A DNA stretch of 64,000 nucleotides from Bacteroidota bacterium (GCA_023423405.1 JAFAFR010000008.1:186001-250000), one strand, 5' to 3'. Positions 52,549 through 61,470 are shown, numbered from the stretch's first letter. The notes: generated from the sequence alone by a model not told the origin. Translations and numbers: made by a program.

Positions 52549-53583
52549 ATGAAAAACCGTATCATCCAGATTTGCCTTCTTGCTGCAGCCCTCGGACTGT
52601 TTGTAAGTGATGCTGAGGCCCAGGCCCGCAAGAGCCGGACGGCCAAGAAGCGGACGACCACCAAGAAGACAAGTACGAATAAAAGCAAAACCGGAAATGC
52701 TGCTGACCTGACGCAGGCCCCGGCCCAGGATACCATTCCTGCCGTTGCGCCGGAAACCTCGCTGGATCTGGGCCAGTCCCGCAAGTCATTGCGGAACGAC
52801 AATGCGATCGAACGCAACCTGGTGAAAGAAAGGATCCCGCTGACCTATGAGCATATCCGTGAGGATGATGCGGTGTACCGCCAGCGTGTGTGGAGGGAAA
52901 TAGATGTTCACGAAAAAATGAACCTGCCCTTCATGTACAAGGCCGATGACGACAACGGTAACCAGCGATTCATCAATATCCTGCTGACCTCTGTGAAGTC
53001 GGGCGAGCTGACAGCTTTCAGTCCCATGGACGATCGCTTCACCACCCCCATCACCATCAAGGAGATCGCAGAGAACCTGGTGGGTAAGGCTTCCATCATC
53101 TCCATCCCCGACTGGGACAAGGACCCCGATGGTTCCAAAGGAATCATGAAGGACTCCCTGGTACAGCCCATGTACAACCCCGAAGACGTGGAGAAATACT
53201 GGATCAAGGAAGAAGTGGTGTTCGACAAGGAATCTTCCCGCCTGCATGTGCGGATCCTTGGCATCGCACCGCTGAAAACCATCAAGAACCAGGATGGCAC
53301 TTTCCGCGATGTTACCCCGCTGTTCTGGGTATACTATCCCGATATGCGTCCGCTGCTCGCCCGCTACGAAGCTTATAATGGCAAGAACTTTGGTGCGCGT
53401 ATGAGCTGGGAAGAACTCTTCGAAAGCCGTATGTTCGCCAGCCGGATCATCAAGTCCACCATTGACAACCCCAGTGATGCGCCGATCGCCGCCTATATCA
53501 AGGACCCGATCCTGCGCCTGCTGGAAGGTGAAAATGTGAAGGAAAAGATCTTCAACTACGAGCAGGACCTGTGGTCATACTGA
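52549..53583 (+). CDS. gldN: Type IX secretion ring protein GldN
   Basis: Periplasmic protein of 344 residues that makes the T9SS ring with GldK. A signal peptide ends near DAEAQ (24). A basic Lys/Thr/Ser-rich stretch (25-50) precedes the conserved GldN body, with NDNAIERNLVKERIPLTYEHIREDDAVYRQRVWREID-type sequence within about 82-120 and FWVYYPDMRPLLARYEAYN near 258. It ends the operon; a strong terminator follows 20 bases after the stop. Confidence 0.95.
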   Translation: MKNRIIQICLLAAALGLFVSDAEAQARKSRTAKKRTTTKKTSTNKSKTGNAADLTQAPAQDTIPAVAPETSLDLGQSRKSLRNDNAIERNLVKERIPLTYEHIREDDAVYRQRVWREIDVHEKMNLPFMYKADDDNGNQRFINILLTSVKSGELTAFSPMDDRFTTPITIKEIAENLVGKASIISIPDWDKDPDGSKGIMKDSLVQPMYNPEDVEKYWIKEEVVFDKESSRLHVRILGIAPLKTIKNQDGTFRDVTPLFWVYYPDMRPLLARYEAYNGKNFGARMSWEELFESRMFASRIIKSTIDNPSDAPIAAYIKDPILRLLEGENVKEKIFNYEQDLWSY

Positions 53584-53603
53584 CCGGTAGTTCCTGTTAC
53601 CAT

Positions 53604-53636
53604 AAAAAATCCCCGCCCATCCGGCGGGGATTTTTG
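53604..53636 (+). terminator. Rho-independent terminator of gldKLMN
   Basis: TCCCCGCC and GGCGGGGA pair around a short loop, with an A-run before and TTTTT after the stem. It lies 20 bases after the gldN stop. Confidence 0.88.
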
Positions 53637-53793
53637 TTTGCGGAGCGTGGTGCCTTGTGCGTGGGCGCCCGGCGCCCGATGTCCGGTTGCCTGGCGCGGA
53701 CCATAGCCGCCTGGCTGGGGGTATGCCGCCGCGCACGGGTCCGGCCGAGGTGCAGCAGGGAAGCTGCCATGAAGGCAAACCGATGACACTTAG

Positions 53794-53827
53794 AAAGACG
53801 GCAAAAAGACGGCAAAAAGACGGCAAA
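53794..53827. repeat. 11-bp tandem repeat AAAGACGGCAA, three copies
   Basis: GACGGC recurs at 53797, 53808 and 53819, exactly 11 bases apart, each preceded by AAA. A slippage-type tandem array. Confidence 0.7.
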
Positions 53828-53854
53828 CCGAGGGCGAAATGGTTTGGGGTTTGG

Positions 53855-54073
53855 GGTTTGTGGTCTATAGTTGGCGTCGGTGGAAAACACTGTGTGACAA
53901 TGCTTTAGACGATGTCAACTGATGACGCTCCGCCTCCCGGAATAGGCTCATTTTTGTTAAAAAATAGGCTCATTTCGACCAATAATAGGCTCACGACGCC
54001 GGAATAGGCTCAAAAAGTTTGCCCCGCCCCCCTGCCAGGTGTTAAAAACCACCATAACCATAGACCCCAAACC
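53855..54073. repeat. Imperfect inverted arms around the AATAGGCTCA array
   Basis: GGTTTGTGGTCTATAG at 53855-53870 and, on the other strand, GGTTTGGGGTCTATGG at 54073-54058 match at 14 of 16 positions by eye. The arms enclose about 190 bases that hold the four 10-bp repeats. Confidence 0.55.
53941..54012 (+). repeat. Four direct AATAGGCTCA repeats (iteron-like)
   Basis: Exact copies at 53941-53950, 53963-53972, 53984-53993 and 54003-54012, with steps of 22, 21 and 19 bases. The first and last are also preceded by CCGG or CCCGG. Even spacing near two helical turns suggests protein binding. Confidence 0.75.
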
Positions 54074-54224
54074 ATAAACCAACCCCAAACCACAAACTAC
54101 AAACCCCAGACCTCTTCAAAGTTTTGTTAACGTCCAGGCCTAACCGAAAATACCCTGATCCGGGTATTGCAATAACTGGATTTAGCTGTATCTTTACATC
54201 GGTTTTTCATAGGATATTGGATTT

Positions 54225-54262
54225 TAAAAACGGGGCTGGATCTCTATCCTGGCCCCTTTTTT
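54225..54262. terminator. Bidirectional hairpin terminator near uvrC end
   Basis: GGGGCTGGAT pairs with ATCCTGGCCCC (one bulge), with TTTTTT after it on the plus strand and a T-run on the minus strand too. It lies 33 bases past the uvrC stop and can end that minus-strand operon. Confidence 0.65.
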
Positions 54263-54294
54263 ATTGCGTATTTTTGTTATTACGCACTCCTGTT

Positions 54295-56097
54295 TTATTC
54301 CGCAAAATAGTCCACCAGCAAACCTGCTTTTGCAGGTCCCACCAGCTTTTCCAATTCTTCCTTCGGCTGACTCTTCACATTCTTCACACTCCTGAAGGTT
54401 TTTAGCAGCAACTCAGCGGTTGCTTTGCCAATTCCCGGGATGCTTTCCAGCTCATTTTTAAAAGTGCCCCGGCTGCGCTGGTTGCGGTGAAAACTGATGC
54501 CAAACCGGTGCACCTCATCGCGGATGCGGCGGATTAGTTTCAGCGATTCGCTGTTGTAGGGAAGTTTCACCGATGCGGTATCGCCGGTAAAAAAGATCTC
54601 TTCTTCGTTTTTGGCCAGTCCCACCAGGGTCATTTTTCCCTCCAGTTGCAGCTCTGCAATGCTTTCCATGGCTGCCCCCAGTTGTCCCTTACCGCCGTCG
54701 ATGATCACGAGCTGGGGCAGTCCAGTGCCTTCTTCGCTGAGCCGTTTGTAGCGCCGGTACACCACTTCTTTCATGGTGGCAAAATCGTTGATGCCCTGCA
54801 CGGTCTTCACATTGAAATGCCGGTAGTCTTTTTTACTGGCCACCCCGTCGCGGAAGCAAACCATGGCAGAAACCGGGAAGGCGCCCTGGAAATTGGAGTT
54901 GTCGAAACACTCAATGTGCACGGGCAGTTCCTGCAGTTGCAGGTCTTCCTGCAACTGGTAGAGCACCTGTTTTTTTTCCATGTCCGAACGGCCTTCGAGG
55001 TGCAGGGTTTGTTTGCGGCGCAGCTCTTCGCGGAAATAATTCACGTTTTTCAGGGAGAGGTCGAGCAGCTTTTTTTTATCGCCGCCTTTGGGAATGGTCA
55101 GTTTCAGTTCCGCGGGCATATCGGGAAGTTCAAAGGGGGCCACTATTTCAGTGGCCGGGCTGTTGAAAGTTTCGCGCAGGCTGCTCGCCGCGAAAGCCAA
55201 CACCTCGTCGGCCTCTTCGTCGAGGTGCGTTTTTAACTGGATGGTATGGGTCTGCACAATGGTGCCGTGCTGCACCATCAGGTAGTTTACATAAGCCAGG
55301 TCGCCTTCTTTCAGGATGGAAAAAACATCCAGGCTGTTCAGATGGCTGCTCACGATCACGGAGCGGGCGCTGTACTGCTCCAGGTGTTCAATTTTTTTGC
55401 GGATCAGTTCGGCTTTTTCAAACTGCATGGCAGTGGCGGCCCCCTGCATTTCTTTGCGGAACTGCGCCAGTACCGGTTGCAGGTTTCCTTTCATGAGGTT
55501 TTTAAGCTGCTGCAGGTCCTGCTGGTATTCGGCTTCGGTCTGCAGGCCTTCACAGGGACCGCGGCAGTTGCCCAGGTGGTATTCGAGGCAAACCCTGAAC
55601 TTTCCTTTTTTGATATTGCCCGGTGTCAGGTTCAGTTTGCAGGTGCGGATGGGAATATTTTGCCGGATGAAATCGAGCAGCTCCCGCACTTTTCCCACCG
55701 AAGTAAAAGGGCCCAGGTATTCCGATCCATCGGCGATCCTGCGCCGGGTCAGGAACACACGCGGGAAGGGTTCTTTTTTGATCACCAGGTAGGGATAGGA
55801 CTTATCGTCTTTCAGGTCGATATTATAAAAGGGCTGGTATTGTTTGATCAGCGCATTCTCCAGCAGGAAGGCGTCCTGCTCCGAATCCACGATGGTGAAT
55901 TCGATGCGGGCGATCTTTTGCACCAGCTCGTGGGTCTTGTAACTGGTGAATGTTTTGGTAAAATAAGAGCTGACGCGTTTCCGCAGGTTTTTAGCTTTCC
56001 CAACATAGAGCAGCTTGTCCGTGGTGTCGAAATACTTGTAGATACCCGGCGACTGTGGAATGGTGTGTGCGATCTGCTGGAAATTTTCGGCTGTCAT
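54295..56097 (-). CDS. uvrC: Excinuclease ABC subunit C
   Basis: DNA repair nuclease that makes both incisions in nucleotide excision repair. Domains in order: GIY-YIG nuclease (SPGIYKYFDTTDKLLYVGKAKNLRKRV, about 14-42), a four-cysteine region (CKLNLT and CLEYHLGNCRGPC, about 153-182), the UvrB-binding UVR motif (FEKAELIRKKIEHLE, near 220), an RNase H-like nuclease (HIECFDNSNFQG, LVIIDGGKGQL) and a C-terminal helix-hairpin-helix pair (LESIPGIGKATAELLL). The 600-residue length is normal. It starts four bases after the lipoprotein stop, so it may be transcribed with the sigma-factor cluster. Confidence 0.96.
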   Translation of the reverse strand: MTAENFQQIAHTIPQSPGIYKYFDTTDKLLYVGKAKNLRKRVSSYFTKTFTSYKTHELVQKIARIEFTIVDSEQDAFLLENALIKQYQPFYNIDLKDDKSYPYLVIKKEPFPRVFLTRRRIADGSEYLGPFTSVGKVRELLDFIRQNIPIRTCKLNLTPGNIKKGKFRVCLEYHLGNCRGPCEGLQTEAEYQQDLQQLKNLMKGNLQPVLAQFRKEMQGAATAMQFEKAELIRKKIEHLEQYSARSVIVSSHLNSLDVFSILKEGDLAYVNYLMVQHGTIVQTHTIQLKTHLDEEADEVLAFAASSLRETFNSPATEIVAPFELPDMPAELKLTIPKGGDKKKLLDLSLKNVNYFREELRRKQTLHLEGRSDMEKKQVLYQLQEDLQLQELPVHIECFDNSNFQGAFPVSAMVCFRDGVASKKDYRHFNVKTVQGINDFATMKEVVYRRYKRLSEEGTGLPQLVIIDGGKGQLGAAMESIAELQLEGKMTLVGLAKNEEEIFFTGDTASVKLPYNSESLKLIRRIRDEVHRFGISFHRNQRSRGTFKNELESIPGIGKATAELLLKTFRSVKNVKSQPKEELEKLVGPAKAGLLVDYFAE

Positions 56098-56101
56098 ATA
56101 T

Positions 56102-56680
56102 TCATTCTGAAAGATCCCAGACCACCTTCATTGTGCGGATCCGGGGAGTATTTTCTCCCCATTGGCGGCTGCTGATCACCTGGTAATAATGATCGGCTTT
56201 CCAAAAAAGTTTATCGGTCACCAGCGTGTCGCCCACCTGGTACAATTTCTCCATATAAATGCTCTTCACCTGGTCGGTCATCACCGGATCGGGTTTCAAT
56301 ACCACATCGGTTCTTTTCAGTGGCAGGCTGCTGTCGGCCGTAGTATAGGTAAAGGTGATGCTGGGAATGGACTGGTCGGCGAAGCTGGTTTCTTTGTAAC
56401 GGCTTTTCAGCGGTTCTGTGCTGATGTCGGGTTCGAGGAAGGGCGTCGCCATTTCCCGGCATTCCGCAGCGCTGATGGCCAGGGTGTCGCTGCGCCCATC
56501 GGCCTGGCGGATCAGGGTGGTGGGCAGCGACAGGGAGTCTATGCGATGAAGCTGCTGGAGCAGATAGGGTTTTACAGGGAAAAAATCGGCTGCGCCGGGA
56601 TCGGCTTCTTTGGATTTGCCCGTACCGCAGGAAAAGAGCAGCAGGCTGAACAGGCTGGCGATATAAACAGATCTAAGCAT
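56102..56680 (-). CDS. Hypothetical lipoprotein of the sigma-factor cluster
   Basis: I do not recognise a family. From the ATG at 56680 the 192-residue product has a signal with the lipobox LLFSC (Cys near 18). The mature part is mixed alpha/beta, with a PVKPYLLQQLHRIDSL segment early and a C-terminal WKADHYYQVISSRQWGENTPRIRTMKVVWDL end. A TTG two codons upstream is a weaker start. It sits between the anti-sigma/barrel gene (26 bases) and uvrC (4 bases), all minus strand. Confidence 0.65.
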   Translation of the reverse strand: MLRSVYIASLFSLLLFSCGTGKSKEADPGAADFFPVKPYLLQQLHRIDSLSLPTTLIRQADGRSDTLAISAAECREMATPFLEPDISTEPLKSRYKETSFADQSIPSITFTYTTADSSLPLKRTDVVLKPDPVMTDQVKSIYMEKLYQVGDTLVTDKLFWKADHYYQVISSRQWGENTPRIRTMKVVWDLSE

Positions 56681-56706
56681 TCCCAAATGTAGGGAAGCGC
56701 GGGCGA

Positions 56707-58068
56707 TTAGCGGATGGTTTTGGTGAAGCCTACCTTGATGCCGTATTCCATCAGGTTTTCGCGGAGGGGGTATTCTTTTTTGTAGGTGGACAACAGGTTG
56801 TAGCGGAACTGCGGACCCAGTTGCCAGCGCAGGTCGCCCGATTCATAAGAGAAGAAGGCTTCCATGCTGGATGCGATGTTCCAGCGCCGGATCAGCGAGG
56901 GCTCTTTCACATAATTGGTGAAGTCGTTGCTGAGTATGTACTGGTTGTTGTTCAGCAGGTAACTGGGAGCCAGGGTACCGGCGATGTTCACGCGGAATTT
57001 GCTGTACCCGAAAAGTTTGAGCTCAGCACCCACCGGCATGGAAACCTGGAGGTATTGGTTCTGGATCCGCTCGGGACGGGAGCCGGAAAAGTTCCTGATA
57101 TTGGAAGTGGCCACCAGGGTATCGAGGCGGTATCCGAAAGCGGTATTCAGTGTCAGGATCGATTTTTCGGGTGTATGGGCGTAGGCTTCAATGCTGTAAC
57201 GGGTCAGGTTCAGTTGCAGGCCGGTGCGCAGGGTGAGGCTGCGGGTGGCGGCGTATTTAAAAGTGCCGCCCAGTTCAAAACCGATGGAAGGCTGGTGGTC
57301 CACGAATTCATTTACATCCAGCCGCTGCACCAGCAGGGGAGAGTTCCCGTAGAAGTTCTTGCGGTTGCCATCGTACAGGTTCCGGTACCCGATGGAGGGT
57401 GCAAAAGAAGTTGTAAAGGACCACCTTTTTTTGCGTGCCGGGCTGATCCTGATCACGGAAGCGGCGATTTCCTGGTCGGGTGTAAGCAGGGTTTCCTGTG
57501 GCGGGTCTACGTTCACAGCCAGCTCCTGCTGGGGCAGGCTGAAATCGGGGATGGCCCGGGCGGTGATGATGGGTTCTGTAACCTCGCTAAGCAGGCTGCG
57601 GTTGGTTTTGCGGGCGGGCGCCGCATCGTGCAGATCGCCGTATTGTTCCGGCAGCAGCACGGGAATGGCATCTTCCAGGGTGGGGAAATAGGATTGGGCA
57701 ATACCCAGGGGAACCAGTTTGGCCGGGGCCTCAATGGCCAGCGGCGGCATGAGCGATTTGGCCCGGAGCATGCCGATGATATCGTCTACCGTAACGGTCG
57801 ATTTTTTACCTGTGGGAATGGAATAACCGGATTGTTGGGGAAGGTGATGGCTGATGGCGGGACGTTCCTGTTCAGGGCTAACCAGGGCAAACCATGTAAG
57901 GCCACCGGCAACCAATAAAAGCAGTACTCCGATGGCGACTCTCCTCCGTCCGGAATGCAGGTGGTGATAAATCTTTGTCCACACTCCGTCTGAAGGGTAC
58001 ATTCTATGCTGATCGGCGTTCTCTCTTAAAAACAGTTCAAATTCGTCCTCAAAAAATTGTTGCTCCAT
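56707..58068 (-). CDS. Anti-sigma / outer membrane beta-barrel hybrid (Dma-like)
   Basis: Protein of 453 residues that seems to span both membranes. Residues 1-45 are cytoplasmic and acidic/basic helical (FEDEFELFLRENADQHRMYPS), the usual start of anti-sigma regions in this group. One membrane helix follows (VAIGVLLLLVAGGLTWFALV, about 44-63), then a disordered-looking periplasmic stretch to about 205. The C-terminal part (WSFTTSFAPSIGYRNLY onwards) is a small beta-barrel that ends IKVGFTKTIR. Dual membrane-spanning anti-sigma factors (Dma) are known in Bacteroides. The gene follows the ECF sigma gene by 58 bases, which supports the pairing. Confidence 0.78.
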   Translation of the reverse strand: MEQQFFEDEFELFLRENADQHRMYPSDGVWTKIYHHLHSGRRRVAIGVLLLLVAGGLTWFALVSPEQERPAISHHLPQQSGYSIPTGKKSTVTVDDIIGMLRAKSLMPPLAIEAPAKLVPLGIAQSYFPTLEDAIPVLLPEQYGDLHDAAPARKTNRSLLSEVTEPIITARAIPDFSLPQQELAVNVDPPQETLLTPDQEIAASVIRISPARKKRWSFTTSFAPSIGYRNLYDGNRKNFYGNSPLLVQRLDVNEFVDHQPSIGFELGGTFKYAATRSLTLRTGLQLNLTRYSIEAYAHTPEKSILTLNTAFGYRLDTLVATSNIRNFSGSRPERIQNQYLQVSMPVGAELKLFGYSKFRVNIAGTLAPSYLLNNNQYILSNDFTNYVKEPSLIRRWNIASSMEAFFSYESGDLRWQLGPQFRYNLLSTYKKEYPLRENLMEYGIKVGFTKTIR

Positions 58069-58126
58069 CTTCTTGCGGTTCGGGATCTCCCAAAAAATAC
58101 CAGAGCCCCTACTCCTAAGAGCATCG

Positions 58127-58705
58127 TCAGCGGCTAAACGCTGCTAACAACGATATTTTCTCCTGGGGTTTCTGCATGATTTTTCTTTGAACCAGGATTT
58201 CTTCCAGCATCTGGCGGGCACGGGTATATTGGGAACGGCTGGTGCTTTCTTCAATATCCAGCACAGCCGCTATTTCCTTGTGAGAATAGCCTTCGAGCGC
58301 ATACAGGTTCAGAACCGTCCGGTAACCAATGGGCAGGAGGCGGATGCATTCAACGATCTGCTTGGCCTGAACAATGGATGGAACAGATTCCTCCCGGGTC
58401 TGCAAGCCCGAAGCATGAATCAGGTCCACACTCTCGTTGAACTTCTTGTTGCGCTTCAGATGATTGATACAGGTATGCACCATGATGCGGCGTACCCATC
58501 CCTCAAATGCGCCCTGGTGGCGGAAAGTGTGAATCTGTGAAAAAACTTTTATGAACCCCTCCTGCAACATATCTTCTGCATCTTCCCGGTTGTGGGCAAA
58601 GCGATAACATACCGATAGCATCCGGGAACTGTAACGCTGGTACAATTCCTTCTGAGCCATGGGATCATTTTGAAGACAACCAAGCAGCAGTGCTTCTTCC
58701 GTCAT
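58127..58705 (-). CDS. ECF-type RNA polymerase sigma factor
   Basis: Sigma-70 family factor of 192 residues without regions 1 and 3. Region 2 carries YSSRMLSVCYRFAHNREDAEDMLQEGFIKVFSQI (about 25-58) and WVRRIMVHTCINHLKR (70-85); region 4 has LPIGYRTVLNLYALEGYSHKEIAAVLDIEESTSRSQYTRAR (about 123-163) with its helix-turn-helix. It is likely inhibited by the anti-sigma/barrel protein encoded next. The leader has two TTTATGCTTTT copies 15 bases apart (58713 and 58728, plus-strand reading), which could be its own target. Confidence 0.93.
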   Translation of the reverse strand: MTEEALLLGCLQNDPMAQKELYQRYSSRMLSVCYRFAHNREDAEDMLQEGFIKVFSQIHTFRHQGAFEGWVRRIMVHTCINHLKRNKKFNESVDLIHASGLQTREESVPSIVQAKQIVECIRLLPIGYRTVLNLYALEGYSHKEIAAVLDIEESTSRSQYTRARQMLEEILVQRKIMQKPQEKISLLAAFSR

Positions 58706-58776
58706 AGAGGGGTTTATGCTTTTGTAATTTATGCTTTTTTAACAGAAACACCTCTTTTTTTTCCGCCGCCGGATTT

Positions 58777-59265
58777 CTATTTGCGGGGCGCTTTCAGGCT
58801 GTCGGCGGGGTACCTGGCCTGCATTTCTGCCCGGGCTTTCTGCGACCAGGTTATAAGCTGTCTTTTTTGTTCAGCGCTGAGCCGGGCGCCCGTATGGATC
58901 AGGGTATAAGACGATAGCGGCATGGCATCTTCGCTGACCATTTCCTCCACTTCTTCCAGTTTATGGAACTGCCGGCGCAGGTTGTAGCCGCCAAATTCGT
59001 CGAAGTTCAGTTCCTTTTTGCCTTCGCTGACATGGTTGTCGAGCCACCACCCCACCGGCTGGATGGCTGAGTACCAGGGATATGCGGTGTTGTTGCTGTG
59101 GCAATCGTAGCAGCTTGTTTTGAGCATCTGGTCGATGTCGGCCGGCACGCTGGTGAAATTGTTGATGTTCCGGGAACTCGGCCCTTCGGCACGGTTGTCC
59201 CTCGCAGGCCGGAAGACCTGGAGAACCAGGAACAGCAATAACAGGACGGTCAGGATTTTGCGCAT
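58777..59265 (-). CDS. Exported haem-binding-domain protein
   Basis: Envelope protein of 162 residues. A hydrophobic N-terminus (4-19) acts as signal or anchor. The haem motif is CYDCHSNNT near residue 52 (CxxCH), followed by YPWYSAIQPVGWWLDNHVSEGKKELNFDEF, the diagnostic block of the haem-binding domain found in Bacteroidota. Covalent haem attachment is expected from the CxxCH. Partner and role are unknown. It lies between gpmI and the sigma-factor gene on the same strand. Confidence 0.85.
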   Translation of the reverse strand: MRKILTVLLLLFLVLQVFRPARDNRAEGPSSRNINNFTSVPADIDQMLKTSCYDCHSNNTAYPWYSAIQPVGWWLDNHVSEGKKELNFDEFGGYNLRRQFHKLEEVEEMVSEDAMPLSSYTLIHTGARLSAEQKRQLITWSQKARAEMQARYPADSLKAPRK

Positions 59266-59304
59266 GGTGGTGGGTTATAGGGGTATGAGGCCGCAGGGCG
59301 GACC

Positions 59305-60825
59305 TTATTGTGTCAGTAACTTGCCCGTCATTTCCTTCGGCACCGGGATGCCCATAAAGCTCAGGATGGTCGGTGCCACATCGCCCAGCTTACCCGGATG
59401 CAGGTTGCCCTTCCATGTTTGATCGATCACAAACAGGGGCACTGGGTTCAGGGTATGGGCGGTATTGGGACTGCCATCTTCATTGATCATATAATCGGCA
59501 TTGCCGTGATCGGCCGTGAGAAAAATGGTGTAACTGTGTGCCAGGGCCGCCGTCACCACGCGTTCCACACATTTGTCCACTGTTTCGGCGGCTGTAATGG
59601 CTGCTGAAAATACGCCGGTATGTCCCACCATATCTGTATTGGCAAAATTCAGCACAATGAAATCGGCCGATTCTTTTTCTATCTCCGGAACCAGCGCATC
59701 GGTGAGGTCATTTGCACTCATTTCGGGTTGCAGGTCGTAGGTAGCCACTTTGGGAGAAGGTTTCAGGATGCGGGTTTCGCCTTCAAAAGGCACTTCGCGG
59801 CCGCCACTGAAAAAGAAGGTTACGTGCGGGTATTTCTCCGTTTCGGCTATACGTATCTGTTTCTTTCCGTTTGCCGCCAGCACTTCGCCGAGGGTATTGT
59901 TGAGGTTGTCGGCCCGGAAAATGACAGCCACATTTTTGAAGCTCTGGTCGTATTCCGTCATGGTGGTGTAGTGAAGATCGAGGTGCTTCATGCCAAATTC
60001 AGGAATGTCGATCTGGCTCAGCACTTCGGTTATTTCCCGGCAGCGGTCGGTGCGGAAATTGAAGCAGATCACCACGTCGCCGTTCTGGATGGTGGCAAGG
60101 GCTTTGCCACCGGCCCCGGTGATAACGGTAGGTAAAATGAATTCGTCGGTGATGTTCTTTTCGTAGGAATCCGATACGGCGGTGAGCGGGTTCTCTGCTT
60201 TTTCACCCACACCTTTTACCAGGGCGTCGTAGGCCAGCTTTACGCGCTCCCAGCGCTTATCACGGTCCATGGCATAATACCTTCCGCTAACGGTGGCAAT
60301 TTTGCCCACGGTCTGTTCCAGGTGGGCCTCCAGGCTGGTCAGATAACCCAGCCCGCTTTTCGGATCCGTATCACGGCCATCTGTAAACGCATGTATGAAA
60401 ACATTGGAGAGGCCTTCCTGTTTGCAGAGGCTGGTGATGGCTTTCAGGTGACTGGTATGGGAGTGTACGCCGCCATCGGATACCAGTCCCAGCAGGTGCA
60501 GGGGCCGGCCGTTTGCCCGCGCGGTGCGGATGGCGTTCAGCAGGGTCTCATTTTGCTGGAACTCGCCGTCGCGGATGGCCACGTTGATCCGTTGCAGCTC
60601 CTGGTATACCACCCGCCCAGCACCCAGGTTCAGGTGGCCCACTTCGCTGTTGCCCATTTGCCCTTCGGGCAGTCCAACGGCTTCTCCGCAGGTGATCAAT
60701 GTGGTATTTGGGTATTTTTTATAGAGACTGCTGACAAAGGGCGTGCGGGCGTGCTGGATGGCATCGCTGGCGGCTACTTTGCCAAGTCCCCAGCCATCCA
60801 TAATGATCAGTATTGCTTTTTTCAT
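59305..60825 (-). CDS. gpmI: 2,3-bisphosphoglycerate-independent phosphoglycerate mutase
   Basis: Glycolytic enzyme that interconverts 3- and 2-phosphoglycerate with two metal ions. MDGWG near residue 9 provides the first metal Asp; the phospho-serine is in GNSEVGHLNLGAGR near 59-72; SDGGVHSH, DGRD and TADHGNADYM (near 444) complete the site. The 506-residue length is normal for the two-domain enzyme. It stands 39 bases upstream of the haem-binding-domain gene on the same strand. Confidence 0.96.
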   Translation of the reverse strand: MKKAILIIMDGWGLGKVAASDAIQHARTPFVSSLYKKYPNTTLITCGEAVGLPEGQMGNSEVGHLNLGAGRVVYQELQRINVAIRDGEFQQNETLLNAIRTARANGRPLHLLGLVSDGGVHSHTSHLKAITSLCKQEGLSNVFIHAFTDGRDTDPKSGLGYLTSLEAHLEQTVGKIATVSGRYYAMDRDKRWERVKLAYDALVKGVGEKAENPLTAVSDSYEKNITDEFILPTVITGAGGKALATIQNGDVVICFNFRTDRCREITEVLSQIDIPEFGMKHLDLHYTTMTEYDQSFKNVAVIFRADNLNNTLGEVLAANGKKQIRIAETEKYPHVTFFFSGGREVPFEGETRILKPSPKVATYDLQPEMSANDLTDALVPEIEKESADFIVLNFANTDMVGHTGVFSAAITAAETVDKCVERVVTAALAHSYTIFLTADHGNADYMINEDGSPNTAHTLNPVPLFVIDQTWKGNLHPGKLGDVAPTILSFMGIPVPKEMTGKLLTQ

Positions 60826-61001
60826 TTCCTGTTGCTTGTACTTTTTGGAGAAATCCGGACCGTAAATCTAGTTCAAAATCAGGGAGATGGAGAGCGCCGG
60901 GACTGAAAAATTGCGAGTTGGCACAGTTTTGGGTATTTGTTGGATGCCTACCGGTTCCGTAATCCCCTGGAAAACGCTGAAAAACCAATAAACGACGACG
61001 T

Positions 61002-61400
61002 ATGAAAGCACTACTATCAACTATCCTGTTGGGCGTGGGGTTATTGCTGGCCAGTTTTTCGCCGCGGAACACCACTGCAGAAACCGACAGCGTGGTGGCT
61101 GCCCTGAAATCGGGCAATGCCAACCTGCTCAGCCGCTATTTTGATAATCGGGTTGATATTGCCCTTCCGGAAAAAAGCGATAACTACAGCCGCAGCCAGG
61201 CAGAAATGATCCTTAAGGATTTTTTTAACAACAATGGCGGGGTGAAGAATTTTGAACTGAAACACCGGGGAGAGAACAACGGCGCCAATTTTATGATCGG
61301 CCTTCTGATGACCAATAATGGCCGCTATCGCACCACGCTCTTCATGAAGCAAAAAGGAGAAAAACAATTCCTGCAGGAAATGCGCTTCCAGGCAGAGTGA
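61002..61400 (+). CDS. DUF4783 family exported protein
   Basis: Small 132-residue protein with a signal peptide (about 1-24). The mature part has an NTF2-like layout: DSVVAALKSGNANLLSRYFDNRVDIALPEK (about 30-58), QAEMILKDFFNN, and RYRTTLFMKQKGEKQFLQEMRFQ at the end, as in DUF4783. The family has no established function. It is monocistronic, with a 176-base gap upstream holding no other recognised feature and a terminator behind it. Confidence 0.82.
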   Translation: MKALLSTILLGVGLLLASFSPRNTTAETDSVVAALKSGNANLLSRYFDNRVDIALPEKSDNYSRSQAEMILKDFFNNNGGVKNFELKHRGENNGANFMIGLLMTNNGRYRTTLFMKQKGEKQFLQEMRFQAE

Positions 61401-61444
61401 CTCATATTGTACAGACCGACCGATACAGCATCCTGGAACGACGC

Positions 61445-61470
61445 ACCCGGCTCAGCCGGGTTTTTTATTT
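61445..61470 (+). terminator. Rho-independent terminator after the DUF4783 gene
   Basis: ACCCGGC and GCCGGGT pair around TCA and are followed by TTTTTT. It separates the DUF4783 gene from nadC. Confidence 0.88.

Larger units (their letters stand above)
53637..54294. other. Gene-free repeat-rich interval between gldN and uvrC
   Basis: About 650 bases with no convincing gene. Short frames (for example 53657-53908) have no start signal or family features. It contains a three-copy 11-bp repeat (53794-53827), a G-rich GGTTTGG run (53841-53863), four AATAGGCTCA copies (53941-54012), a complementary C-rich stretch (54049-54112) and a hairpin terminator near 54225-54262. Confidence 0.7.

Noticed and set aside
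53571..53908. Short frames just after gldN
   Set aside because: They overlap the terminator and the 11-bp repeats, have no family features and lack plausible starts.
53941..54012. CRISPR array
   Set aside because: The repeats are only 10 bases with 9-12 base gaps and there are no cas genes; too short for CRISPR.
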